Positions 1 to 7,067 of a DNA stretch of 10,505 nucleotides are shown here, piece by piece. How positions within the stretch are numbered: position 1 is the stretch's first letter; the number at the start of each line of letters is the position of its first letter. Where the stretch lies: assembly GCA_021159475.1 (NCBI GenBank), contig JAGGRS010000259.1, positions 1 through 10,505 on the forward strand, given 5' to 3'. The translations under genes and the position numbers were made by a program. This DNA comes from Candidatus Methanophagales archaeon (GTDB taxonomy: Archaea; Halobacteriota; Syntropharchaeia; Alkanophagales; Methanospirareceae). Below the pieces are notes generated by a model that worked only from the letters and a program-made list of their open reading frames with translations, searched no databases and had not been told where the DNA came from.

Positions 1-243
1 GGGGGCTGGGGCGGAGGAGTGACCGAGCCGATAGTGAAAGGAGCACTTCCATGGGCAACAGGGGGCATAGTGGAGCATGGGGTTGTGTATGCGAATCCAC
101 TGCCACATGTGCTCATGCTTACAGCGATTGTGGTGGGAGCGGCGACAACTGCCGTTGCACTCGCACTTGTGATAAGGCTACATGAGGAGTACGGAACAAT
201 AGAGGAGAGTGAGATAATAGAGAAGGAGCGGGAGCTCCCATAA
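1..243 (+). CDS. mnhC: Mrp/Mnh-type Na+/H+ antiporter subunit C (NuoK-like), C-terminal part
   Basis: Partial gene: the frame is open to the first base of the window, so the start lies upstream. The visible 80 residues contain a run like the last transmembrane helix and tail of MnhC/MrpC: a 'PLPHVLMLTAIVV' entry, a small-residue hydrophobic helix, then 'EEYGT' and an acidic cytoplasmic tail ending in TAA. The 'DPLPQALVLTAIVI...LRxYxEYGT' pattern is typical of this family, which is related to complex I subunit NuoK and forms part of multisubunit cation/proton antiporters. The same subunit type also occurs in membrane-bound hydrogenase complexes, so the complex it belongs to cannot be decided without the upstream neighbours. 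The GTG at 19 is an internal valine rather than a start, because the family needs two more helices before this point. Confidence 0.75.
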   Translation, partial: GGWGGGVTEPIVKGALPWATGGIVEHGVVYANPLPHVLMLTAIVVGAATTAVALALVIRLHEEYGTIEESEIIEKERELP

Positions 244-277
244 CCTAATAGTAATACATGAACATGAACCGAACCTT

Positions 278-290
278 GAATCATTGATTC
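278..290. repeat. 13-base near-perfect palindrome in the mnhC/DJ-1 junction
   Basis: GAATCATTGATTC reads as a 6-base inverted repeat (GAATCA/TGATTC) around one central T. It lies 35 bases after the mnhC stop and at the edge of the TauE/SafE-like remnant. It is too short, and without a following T-run, to be called a terminator. It could be a protein-binding site, a rearrangement scar or chance. Confidence 0.3.
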
Positions 291-394
291 TACTCGCGGC
301 AACGAGCGTGCCGATGGCGCAGGTAAGCGTCCGAACAGCGCATAAACTGCCCGCAAAGCAGTTGCGATACGTGTTCATCGCCGTGATGCTCTAC
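284..394 (+). pseudogene. Decayed C-terminal remnant of a TauE/SafE-family transporter
   Basis: Read on the plus strand, these 37 codons resemble the end of TauE/SafE (sulfite exporter/UPF0721) membrane proteins: a hydrophobic stretch with small residues, then 'AHKLPAKQLRYVFIAVMLY', matching the family's closing pattern of 'lahrlp.k.LRr.Fa...l'. No plausible start or earlier part of the transporter is present. Codons upstream of 284 do not continue the similarity, and after 394 the frame becomes basic and non-hydrophobic as it enters the antisense of the next gene. The similarity stops exactly at the DJ-1 stop codon (391-393 on the minus strand), as if a breakpoint joined the two. The call rests on pattern recognition of about 35 residues. 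It might instead be chance translation of intergenic DNA. Confidence 0.5.
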
Positions 395-1110
395 AACCGC
401 CACCGCAACGCAAACAAGACCGATACAACAGCTATCGCCACAGCTACAAGGCTCGTAACGAACCCCTCTGGCTCCGGTGAAGGCATCTCATACGGTCTGC
501 TACTGCTTCTGTTCAGCATCACATCCGAGACCGCCATAGCGAACTCACGTGCATATTCCGGTCCCTTTGCTGTCACTATATTACCAGAGACCACCACACC
601 CGCATCCCGATACCTCCCACCATTCTTTATCAGTTCCTCCTTCGCCGTTACGAACGCCGTGCACTCTTTATCACGCAGAATACCCGCCCGTGCCAGCACC
701 ACCGGCGAGAGGCAAATTGCAGCCACCGCCTTGTGGTTATCATAAGCCGCTCTGACCATATCCCTCAGGTCGCTGTCGTCCCATAGATATTTCATTGAGC
801 CCACACCGCCTACAATCACTATCGCATCATAATCCGAGATGTTCACATCGCCAACAGAAAGATTTACAGCCACTTCACCGCCCGACATGCCTCGTGCTAT
901 GCCTGTCCGTGTGCTCGCTACCACCACCTCCGCACCCGAGTCCTTAAATATGCCCGAAGGCACCGATAGCTCCTCCTCCTTGTAGCCTTCCGGCGCCACC
1001 ACCATCAAGACACGCTTACCCTCAAGCTCCTTGCCCGTTACGGAGGCAGAATCCACTGATATGAATAAAACAACCAGAACCAAAACCAGCACTGCCACTA
1101 ATCTTCCCAT
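391..1110 (-). CDS. DJ-1/PfpI-family protein, exported and membrane-anchored
   Basis: 239 residues. Residues 3-18 form a hydrophobic signal or anchor segment; the DJ-1/PfpI domain spans about 32-200; residues about 216-234 form a second hydrophobic helix before a short basic tail (RWRL). The domain has the beta-strand 'RVLMVVAPEGYKEEEL', the expected acidic residue (Glu47 by comparison with PfpI proteases), the 'VIVGG' turn, and the nucleophile-elbow cysteine Cys133 in 'AAICLSP'. The residue after Cys133 is Leu rather than the His of PfpI proteases, so protease activity is not implied; family members also include chaperones, glyoxalases and hydratases. With a helix at each end the domain is probably outside the cytoplasm, which is uncommon for this family. 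It is last in the minus-strand run, with an AGAGG ribosome site 7 bases before ATG and a possible promoter of its own at 1150-1158. Confidence 0.85.
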   Translation of the reverse strand: MGRLVAVLVLVLVVLFISVDSASVTGKELEGKRVLMVVAPEGYKEEELSVPSGIFKDSGAEVVVASTRTGIARGMSGGEVAVNLSVGDVNISDYDAIVIVGGVGSMKYLWDDSDLRDMVRAAYDNHKAVAAICLSPVVLARAGILRDKECTAFVTAKEELIKNGGRYRDAGVVVSGNIVTAKGPEYAREFAMAVSDVMLNRSSSRPYEMPSPEPEGFVTSLVAVAIAVVSVLFALRWRL

Positions 1111-1149
1111 CCTCTATCCTCTAAACCCCCCCTTTTGGTTCATTTTCTA

Positions 1150-1158
1150 CTTATAATT
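1150..1158 (-). promoter_or_regulatory. Possible TATA box for the DJ-1 gene
   Basis: On the minus strand the sequence reads TGAA-ATTATAAG, a purine-rich BRE-like start followed by a TATA-like element. Its centre is about 43 bases before the ATG at 1110. With the usual archaeal spacing of about 26 bases, transcription would begin near 1128 and leave a short leader carrying the AGAGG ribosome site. This would let the DJ-1 gene be expressed apart from the ATPase run. Sequence match only. Confidence 0.3.
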
Positions 1159-1539
1159 TCATAGCTCTTCAATATCCTCAATATATCTCTTAACTTTTTC
1201 AATATTCTCTTCCAAAAGGTCTGGTTCACAGTATCCTTCATAAAAGCACTGTTCATGTAGATGATGGTCCCTTGCCGAGAACCTATCTACCAATCCCTTC
1301 TCTCTTATGAGTTCATCCCGTTTCTCCAGTTCTCTTAACCTCTCTCTTCTCTCTCGATGGCTCTTAGGAATCGGCACGTTTCTTTTGGCAAACAGTTCAT
1401 TCGTGGCTAATACAACAGAAATCCATGCCTTCTCGCTCGCATCGCGCATTTTTATGCGATTATTCTCTTTACAGCCCTCTTCAAACTCTTTTTTCGCCTC
1501 CTCATACATCTCTTTCGCCTCTTCTATGTATCTGCCCAT
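1159..1539 (-). CDS. Small PaREP1/HEPN-like helical protein
   Basis: 126 residues, almost all predicted helix and highly charged. An N-terminal amphipathic helix (1-28) is followed by 'ASEKAW' (34-39), a helix with hydrophobic spacing, 'KSH' near 60, a basic linker, and 'ARDHHLHEQCFYEG' near 88-102. The ASEKAW...SH...LH..FYEG layout is that of the archaeal PaREP1/PaREP8 family, which I place near the HEPN fold. The segment RDHHLH also fits the R-(N/D/H)-xxx-H ribonuclease motif of many HEPN proteins, so RNase activity is possible but unproven. No nucleotidyltransferase partner lies beside it. The ATG begins directly after the atpB stop (TAA then ATG), with GGGGAG three bases ahead, so it is probably co-translated with atpB. 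A hand count gives about 41% GC over 1161-1500 against about 57% over 1681-1800 in atpB, consistent with later insertion. Confidence 0.65.
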   Translation of the reverse strand: MGRYIEEAKEMYEEAKKEFEEGCKENNRIKMRDASEKAWISVVLATNELFAKRNVPIPKSHRERRERLRELEKRDELIREKGLVDRFSARDHHLHEQCFYEGYCEPDLLEENIEKVKRYIEDIEEL

Positions 1540-2940
1540 TTACTCCCCTTTCCTGTACTTCGGATGATACTTCTTTATTATGTGCTCATCAATACGCTTG
1601 AGCTCCCCTTCCGGCAGTGTTGCGAGTAAATCCCAGCCGATGTCCAGTGTCTCTTCTATACTCCGCTCCTCGTTCCTGCCCTGCGTGACGAACCGCTTCT
1701 CAAATGCGTCTGCGAACTCCAGGTATTTCCTGTCACGGCTCGTTAGTGCCTCCTCGCCCACCACCGCCACTAAGTCACGCATATCGCGTCCTTCCGCATA
1801 GCCCGCGTATAGCTGATTCGATACGCCCGCGTGGTCCTCTCTCGTCCGCCCCGGTCCTATACCCTCATCCATCAACCTGGATAGCGAAGGTAATACATCC
1901 ACCGGCGGGTATATACCGCGCCTGTGCAGGTCTCGCGATAGAACAAACTGACCCTCGGTTATATACCCCGTCAGGTCTGGTATGGGATGCGTTATGTCGT
2001 CATCAGGCATGCTCAGTATCGGTATCTGCGTGATAGACCCTTTACGTCCCCTTATTCGACCCGCTCGTTCGTAAATCGTTGATAGATCGGTGTACATGTA
2101 GCCCGGATAGCCACGCCTGCCCGGCACCTCCTCGCGCGCCGCGGAAATCTCCCGCAATGCCTCGCAGTAGTTCGTCATGTCCGTGAGAATAACGAGAATG
2201 TGCATATCATATTCATAAGCGAGGAACTCGGCGGTCGTCAACGCCATTCGCGGCGTTATCACGCGTTCAATTGCGGGGTCGTCCGCGAGATTGATGAATG
2301 CAACCATGCGTTCAATTGCACCTGTGCGTTCGAAGTCGTGAATGAAGAAAGAAGCCTCCTCATGTGTGATCCCCATTGCAGCAAACACGACCGAAAACGG
2401 CTCCCCGGTCGTTAATACCTTCGCCTGCCTCGCTATCTGGGCGGCAAGGGCGTTATGTGGCATACCCGCACCCGAGAATATTGGCAACTTCTGACCACGC
2501 ACGAGCGTGTTCATGCCATCAATGGTGGATATCCCGGTCTGTATGAATTCACGTGGATAATCACGTGCAGTGGGATTTATCGCGGCGCCGATGATGGGCA
2601 GTCGCTCCTCCGCTATCACCTCCGGTCCTCCATCACGGGGATTGCCCAGCCCATCGAAGAACCGCCCAACCATATCCTGCGCAACACTTATTCGCATGAT
2701 ATCGCCGGTGAATCTCACACGTGTCCTTGAAGTGTCTATCCCGGAAGTGCCCTCGAAGACCTGCACCACAGCAAGCCCCCTGCCCGCTTCCAGCACCTGA
2801 CCCGTCTTCTCTTCGCCCTCGGGCGTCACTACCTTCACCACCTCACCATACGAAACGCCCTCTACGCCTTCCACCACAATTAAAGGACCTGCCGCCTCTT
2901 TTATCGTGGTGTATTCCCTCGCCGATATATCTACCGCCAT
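1540..2940 (-). CDS. atpB: A/V-type ATP synthase subunit B (non-catalytic)
   Basis: 466 residues, the normal length for archaeal subunit B. It alternates with subunit A in the soluble head of the A-type ATP synthase on the inner face of the membrane and contributes to the nucleotide site at the A/B interface. The N-terminal beta-barrel covers about 10-80. The central domain lacks a working P-loop: 'FSGAGMPHN' (155-163) stands where Walker A would be, as expected for a non-catalytic B subunit. Also present are the '[21 protein letters not shown]' region (274-294), split here around well-known B signatures, and 'PSLSRLM' (351-357), whose Arg355 is the expected arginine finger. The ATG has GGGGGTGA about 9 bases upstream, in the 22-base gap after atpA. 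Subunit D, which often follows B in archaeal operons, is absent; a PaREP1-like gene follows instead. Confidence 0.97.
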   Translation of the reverse strand: MAVDISAREYTTIKEAAGPLIVVEGVEGVSYGEVVKVVTPEGEEKTGQVLEAGRGLAVVQVFEGTSGIDTSRTRVRFTGDIMRISVAQDMVGRFFDGLGNPRDGGPEVIAEERLPIIGAAINPTARDYPREFIQTGISTIDGMNTLVRGQKLPIFSGAGMPHNALAAQIARQAKVLTTGEPFSVVFAAMGITHEEASFFIHDFERTGAIERMVAFINLADDPAIERVITPRMALTTAEFLAYEYDMHILVILTDMTNYCEALREISAAREEVPGRRGYPGYMYTDLSTIYERAGRIRGRKGSITQIPILSMPDDDITHPIPDLTGYITEGQFVLSRDLHRRGIYPPVDVLPSLSRLMDEGIGPGRTREDHAGVSNQLYAGYAEGRDMRDLVAVVGEEALTSRDRKYLEFADAFEKRFVTQGRNEERSIEETLDIGWDLLATLPEGELKRIDEHIIKKYHPKYRKGE

Positions 2941-2962
2941 TTATTTTATTCACCCCCTCTCT

Positions 2963-4732
2963 TCACGAACCCGAGCCATGCTTCGTCAATGCCTCAAATT
3001 CATCCTTCATAGCTCGCATTATATCCTCATATTTAGCTCTGAACTCCTCGTTCTTTATATACTTCATCCTCGCTATCGCATCCTTTATTCGCATCGTCTC
3101 CAGTCTCTCCACTGGTATACCACGCTCTATCGCCTCCTTCGCTCTGTCATACCACTCCAGAATCACCTTCGCCATCAAATACTGCTTCTCCAATGAGCAG
3201 TAGGAATCAATCTCGTGATATGCATTCTGCTGTAAGAAATCTTCCCTTATCATCCGCGCCACTTCCAGGATACCTCTCTCTCGTGGCGGTAGCGCATCGG
3301 CACCCACGAGCTGCACTATCTCCTGCAATTCCGCCTCCTTCTGCAACAGACTCATCATCTCCTCGCGCTGCTCCATGAAGTCATGAGCCCCGAATTTGGA
3401 GAACCAATCGCGGAGGTAGCCGATGTAAAGCGAATAGCTGCGTAACCAGCTTATAGCGGGGAAATGCCGCCTATCTGCTAATGAGGAGTCGAGCGCCCAG
3501 AAATTGCCGACCACGCGCAGTGTATTCTGTGTTACGGGCTCTGAGAAATCGCCTCCAGGCGGTGAAACCGCTCCGACCACCGTAACAGACCCTATTCGGT
3601 CTTCCTGTGGTGAGCACAGGGTTCTTACACGTCCCGCTCTCTCATAGAAATCCGACAGCCGCGCCGCTAAATATGCGGGATAGCCCTCCTCACCCGGCAT
3701 CTCCTCCAATCTACCCGAGATCTCCCGCAGCGCTTCCGCCCATCTCGATGTGGAATCCGCCTGTATCGCCACATCATAGCCCATATCGCGATAATACTCC
3801 GCGATAGTGATTCCCGTATAAATAGATGCCTCCCTTGCCGCTACCGGCATATTTGAGGTGTTCGCAATGAGTGTGGACCGCTCCATCAGTGTTTTACCCG
3901 TATGCGGGTCAATGAGCTTTGGGAAATCTTCCAGCACTTCTGTCATCTCATTGCCTCGCTCACCACACCCGATATAAACAATGACCTGAGAATCAGCCCA
4001 GCGTGCTAATTGATGCTGCATGACCGTCTTCCCGGTGCCAAACCCGCCCGGAATAGCGCCCGTGCCGCCTTTCGCTATCGGGAAGAAGGTATCATTGATA
4101 CGCTGCCCAGTGAGTAAAGGCACATCGGGGTCCAGTTTCTCCTTATATGGACGCCCCTTCCTCACGGGCCATCTCTGCATCATCTTCAATTCCACTTCGC
4201 CCGTATCCGTCTCCACACGCCCTATACATTCATCTACCGTGAATTCACCTTCCTTGAGCTCTATAAGCTTGCCCTTTATGCCCGGCGGTACCATAATCCT
4301 GTGCTCTATCACCTCCGTCTCCTGAACAACGCCGAGAATATCACCGCCTTCTACCTCGCGTCCCTCATCCGCTCTTGCTGTGAACTTCCATCTCTTAGCA
4401 CGGTCAAGTGCCTCTGCATGCACTCCCCGCTTTATATAATCCCCCACCTTCGCCCTTAAGGCTTCCAGAGGTCTCTGCACACCGTCATAGAAATTCTTCA
4501 AAAGCCCGGGTCCGAGCTCAACAGATAGAGGAGAGCCTGTTTTTAGCACGGGTTCACCGGGCTTCAAGCCCGTTGTATCCTCATACACCTGAATATAAGC
4601 GAGGTCACCATCCAGCCTTATCGTCTCGCCCAGCAAACCCTCTTCTCCTACCTTTATCACCTCATACATCTCACAGCCACGCATATCATCGGCAACAACC
4701 AGAGGACCCGCAATCTTCATTATCGCTCCCAT
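2963..4732 (-). CDS. atpA: A/V-type ATP synthase subunit A (catalytic)
   Basis: 589 residues, full length. Catalytic subunit of the A-type ATP synthase head, making or hydrolysing ATP in the cytoplasm coupled to ion flow. A beta-barrel occupies 1-70; the extra bulge domain of A subunits lies about 115-190; the P-loop GGFGTGKT is at 229-236 (Lys235); the catalytic Glu is Glu258 in 'GERGNE'; the Walker B aspartate is Asp326 in 'QADSTSRW'. The C-terminal helical domain includes '[12 protein letters not shown]'. The P-loop departs from the GPFGSGKT common in archaeal A subunits. Two starts are possible: ATG at 4732, with GGGGGAG about 10 bases ahead, and ATG at 4720 (MKIAGPLVV), with GGGAG 5 bases ahead; the longer is kept. 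It follows the cooC-like gene by 24 bases and has none of subunits H, I, K, E, C or F upstream. Confidence 0.97.
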   Translation of the reverse strand: MGAIMKIAGPLVVADDMRGCEMYEVIKVGEEGLLGETIRLDGDLAYIQVYEDTTGLKPGEPVLKTGSPLSVELGPGLLKNFYDGVQRPLEALRAKVGDYIKRGVHAEALDRAKRWKFTARADEGREVEGGDILGVVQETEVIEHRIMVPPGIKGKLIELKEGEFTVDECIGRVETDTGEVELKMMQRWPVRKGRPYKEKLDPDVPLLTGQRINDTFFPIAKGGTGAIPGGFGTGKTVMQHQLARWADSQVIVYIGCGERGNEMTEVLEDFPKLIDPHTGKTLMERSTLIANTSNMPVAAREASIYTGITIAEYYRDMGYDVAIQADSTSRWAEALREISGRLEEMPGEEGYPAYLAARLSDFYERAGRVRTLCSPQEDRIGSVTVVGAVSPPGGDFSEPVTQNTLRVVGNFWALDSSLADRRHFPAISWLRSYSLYIGYLRDWFSKFGAHDFMEQREEMMSLLQKEAELQEIVQLVGADALPPRERGILEVARMIREDFLQQNAYHEIDSYCSLEKQYLMAKVILEWYDRAKEAIERGIPVERLETMRIKDAIARMKYIKNEEFRAKYEDIMRAMKDEFEALTKHGSGS

Positions 4733-4756
4733 ATCCTATCCACTCCCCCTTGTTAT

Positions 4757-5551
4757 TTATGATACAATAGAAGAACTGAGTAATGTAATAATCCTATCTT
4801 TTATCTCTTTTATTCGCTCGATTGCCGCCCCGCCTCTATCCACCGGTGCTACACCTTCCATATCCGCCTCTATCAATGCCCTATCATAGGGTATCACCCC
4901 CAGTAAGGGTATGTCCAGTTCCATCAATCGCTCTTTTATCTCCGCCACCATCGCAGAATCCGTAGCCTTGTTAATCACGCCCGCAAAACGGTTTATACCG
5001 ATGTCCTCGCCAAGTTCCTTTATTCGCCCCACCGTCTCCACCGACCTCATCCCCGGCTCCACAACCGTAAGCATCAGGTCTACACCCCTCGCCGTTCCAC
5101 GCCCTAAATGCTCTATCCCCGCTTCCATATCCATTATAACCGTATTCTCCCTGAATATCACATGGCGCAGCAAAGCGCGAAGGAATGCACTCTCAGGGCA
5201 TATACAGCCGCTACCGCCTCGCTCCACCGTGCCCATCACCACCAGGACGACCCCATCAGGTCCAATAGCACCGTATCTATCAATTATGTCATCCACCTTT
5301 GGATTCAGCTTGTAGACACCGTAGCCCGAATATGCATCTGTTCGTTCATATATCAGGTCTTTAAGGTCAGATACAGGGGCTGGATTCGCCTTTATCCCCA
5401 ATGTGAATCTTAAATTCATGGCGGGGTCCGCATCAACCGCAATAACTCTACGCCCTTCCCGCGCCATTAGCCGGGCGAGCGTGCCCGCAACAGTTGTCTT
5501 ACCCACACCGCCCTTACCGCCAACCGCTATCTTCAGCTTCTGTTCATGCAT
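4757..5551 (-). CDS. cooC: CooC-type nickel-insertion ATPase (CODH/ACS maturation)
   Basis: 264 residues, close to the usual CooC length. The family belongs to the MinD/ParA SIMIBI ATPases and helps load nickel into the active-site cluster of carbon monoxide dehydrogenase or acetyl-CoA synthase. The deviant Walker A 'GGKGGVGKTT' is at 11-20 with signature Lys13 and Lys18; 'DADPAMNL' follows at 40-47; the Walker B region is 'IMDME' at 139-143. The decisive feature is 'GGSGCICPE' at 112-120, whose Cys116-x-Cys118 matches the CxC pair that binds metal in the CooC dimer. 'GIEHLGRGT' is also typical. No CODH gene is in the window, so the client enzyme is unknown. It is first in the minus-strand run and lies head to head with larE across 59 bases, with a TATA-like box at a sensible distance. 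Confidence 0.88.
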   Translation of the reverse strand: MHEQKLKIAVGGKGGVGKTTVAGTLARLMAREGRRVIAVDADPAMNLRFTLGIKANPAPVSDLKDLIYERTDAYSGYGVYKLNPKVDDIIDRYGAIGPDGVVLVVMGTVERGGSGCICPESAFLRALLRHVIFRENTVIMDMEAGIEHLGRGTARGVDLMLTVVEPGMRSVETVGRIKELGEDIGINRFAGVINKATDSAMVAEIKERLMELDIPLLGVIPYDRALIEADMEGVAPVDRGGAAIERIKEIKDRIITLLSSSIVS

Positions 5552-5570
5552 GTTCGCTTACCTTACGCTT

Positions 5571-5583
5571 ACGTTATTATTAT
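5571..5583 (+). promoter_or_regulatory. Possible TATA element for larE
   Basis: ACGTTATTATTAT on the plus strand is centred about 33 bases before the larE ATG. It would give a start near 5604 and a very short leader. It overlaps the cooC promoter region, so the two divergent runs may share control. The match is weak. Confidence 0.3.
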
Positions 5584-5593
5584 CATATATAAT
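5584..5593 (-). promoter_or_regulatory. TATA box for the cooC-atpA-atpB run
   Basis: On the minus strand the sequence reads ATTATATATG, with its centre about 37 bases before the cooC ATG at 5551. At the usual spacing, transcription would start near 5562 and give a leader of about 11 bases. The same box is too close to the larE ATG (5611) to serve it in the other direction. Between box and gene lies GTAAGCGTAAGGTAAGC (minus strand), with GTAAG three times; this may be an operator or chance. Confidence 0.45.
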
Positions 5594-5610
5594 GGAGAGC
5601 ATGGAGACTG

Positions 5611-6447
5611 ATGGAGAAACTTGAATTATTGCGTGAGCGAATAGCGGAGCGAGATAGTTTAATTGTTGCCTTCTCCGGCGGTGTAGACAGTGGTCTGCTG
5701 CTCGCAGTCGCCAATGAAGTGCTGGGTGATAACGTTCTCGCCGTGACAATAGCTACGGAACTCATCCCTGATAGGGATTTGAAGTCAATAAAAGAATTAT
5801 TCGCTTACTTTAACATACGACATAAGATTGTGCATCTCTCCATGCTCGGCGATGAAGAGTTCGTAGCGAATACCCGTGAGAGGTGTTACTACTGTAAGAG
5901 ACGTTTCAGTCAGTTATTAAAGCAGATAGCAGCCGATGAGGGGATAGCAACGGTTGCAGAAGGTGTTACCGCCTCCGATTACCACGAATACAGATACAGA
6001 CACAGACCAGGCATAGCAGCATCCCGTGAATCCGGGCTGTGGCATCCCCTCGCGGAAGCGGGCATAACAAAGTCCGAAGTGAGGGCAATAGCGAAGGAGA
6101 TGGGGCTTCCGTTCTGGAACAAACCCTCAAATGCCTGCTTAGCGACAAGGATAGCCTATGGCGAGAGGATAACGGGCGATAAACTGGAGATGATAGAGAA
6201 TGCGGAGAATATCCTCTTAGATGCTGGCTTCTCTCAGCTCAGGGTTCGGCTGCACTGCGATGGGATAGCGAGGATAGAGCTGGCGAGGGAGGAACTCACG
6301 CGCTTCTTCAATTTAAAACGGCTTAATCAGCTTGAACATCTCAGCACGGAACTGAAGAAGCTCGGATTCCGCTACATCACCATTGACCTTGAGGGATACC
6401 GGAGTGGGAGTATGGATGATGATTATTATATTATAAACCAATCTTGA
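5611..6447 (+). CDS. larE: LarE-family ATP-dependent sulfur transferase, three-cysteine (4Fe-4S) type
   Basis: 278 residues, the usual LarE length. In the best-known pathway LarE adds sulfur to a nicotinate-derived nucleotide to build the nickel-pincer cofactor. The ATP pyrophosphatase loop SGGVDS is at 22-27; 'RCYYCKR' at 91-97 gives Cys92 and Cys95; 'NACLATR' at 174-180 gives Cys176, the position of the sacrificial cysteine in lactobacillal LarE; 'DLEGYRSGSMD' near 259-269 is a family signature. The CxxC plus Cys176 set is that of LarE proteins that bind a 4Fe-4S cluster and use its extra sulfide, so sulfur transfer may be catalytic here. LarB and LarC are absent from the window, so the product could be another sulfur compound. 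GGAG lies 4 bases before the ATG. It heads a plus-strand run with the SpoIIM-like gene. Confidence 0.9.
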   Translation: MEKLELLRERIAERDSLIVAFSGGVDSGLLLAVANEVLGDNVLAVTIATELIPDRDLKSIKELFAYFNIRHKIVHLSMLGDEEFVANTRERCYYCKRRFSQLLKQIAADEGIATVAEGVTASDYHEYRYRHRPGIAASRESGLWHPLAEAGITKSEVRAIAKEMGLPFWNKPSNACLATRIAYGERITGDKLEMIENAENILLDAGFSQLRVRLHCDGIARIELAREELTRFFNLKRLNQLEHLSTELKKLGFRYITIDLEGYRSGSMDDDYYIINQS

Positions 6448-6452
6448 AGAGT

Positions 6453-7049
6453 ATGAGAGAGATGAGAGGAGAATTCACGTTACGTGAATATCTTTATTCG
6501 CTCAGGTTCTATATCCTGTTCGTCTCCGCATTTTTCGTCTGTTCCGCTATCATTGGATATCTCGGCTTCCTCAACGAGTTGTTCAGTGCGGCTCTGGAAT
6601 ATATAGAGCAACTGAGTGAGAATGTAAAGGACTTCTCAGATTCGTATCCCCTATGGGTCTTATTCCTCCTGTTCTTCTTCGTTATTTTCCTGAATAACGC
6701 ATTTACATGCTTCATTGATATCCTATCCGGACCCCTGGCAGGTATAGTCCCGCTATTCTCCGCGTTCGTCAACGGCGGGCTCGTTGGCTGGTTTGTGCAG
6801 CAGGAAGGGGGAATTGTTCTCGTTGCGATCATACCGCACGGGATATTTGAGATACCGGCTTTCTTGATATCCGCCGCCATTGGCTTGAGACTGGGCAGGG
6901 AGGTCTTCCGGAGCAGAGGTGAGCGGGATTTGGGGGGCGAGATGAAGATGGGCTTGTGGGTATTTCTCACACTTATATTGCCGCTTCTCGTCATTGCCGC
7001 CATTATTGAATCTGCACTGATCACATTACTGCCACTGGTTGCTAAATGA
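6453..7049 (+). CDS. SpoIIM/DUF95-family integral membrane protein
   Basis: 198 residues with about five membrane helices (near 19-39, 66-86, 93-115, 120-145 and 166-195). The motif 'IPHGIFEIPAFLISAAIGLRLG' (two halves of one helix near 127-148) and 'NGGLVGWF' are hallmarks of the stage II sporulation protein M family. In Bacillus, SpoIIM is part of the machinery for septal peptidoglycan removal and engulfment. Archaea do not sporulate and many carry this family with no assigned role, so only the fold family is claimed. The start is uncertain: a TTG at 6444 overlaps the larE stop as TTGA, and ATGs lie at 6453 and 6462; none has a strong ribosome site. The first ATG was chosen. The gene is 5 bases after larE, so co-transcription is likely. 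Confidence 0.82.
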   Translation: MREMRGEFTLREYLYSLRFYILFVSAFFVCSAIIGYLGFLNELFSAALEYIEQLSENVKDFSDSYPLWVLFLLFFFVIFLNNAFTCFIDILSGPLAGIVPLFSAFVNGGLVGWFVQQEGGIVLVAIIPHGIFEIPAFLISAAIGLRLGREVFRSRGERDLGGEMKMGLWVFLTLILPLLVIAAIIESALITLLPLVAK

Positions 7050-7067
7050 TTCAATGCTGAGCCGGTC

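Noticed and set aside
284..745. A 153-codon plus-strand open frame covering the TauE/SafE-like stretch, as a possible intact gene.
   Set aside because: After about 394 it is the antisense of the DJ-1 gene, and its residues lose any membrane-protein character, so only the first 37 codons are of interest.
1125..1140. A run of seven C followed by T on the plus strand, considered as a terminator for the ATPase run.
   Set aside because: Transcription there is on the minus strand, where it reads A/G-rich with no T-run or stem; it is more likely part of the DJ-1 leader.
2721..3203. A 160-codon plus-strand open frame across the atpB start and atpA end.
   Set aside because: It is proline-, serine- and leucine-rich antisense translation of two well-supported ATPase genes.
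6444..6452. TTG start for the SpoIIM-like gene overlapping the larE stop as TTGA.
   Set aside because: No ribosome site precedes it, and the ATG at 6453 loses only three unremarkable residues; kept as an alternative only.
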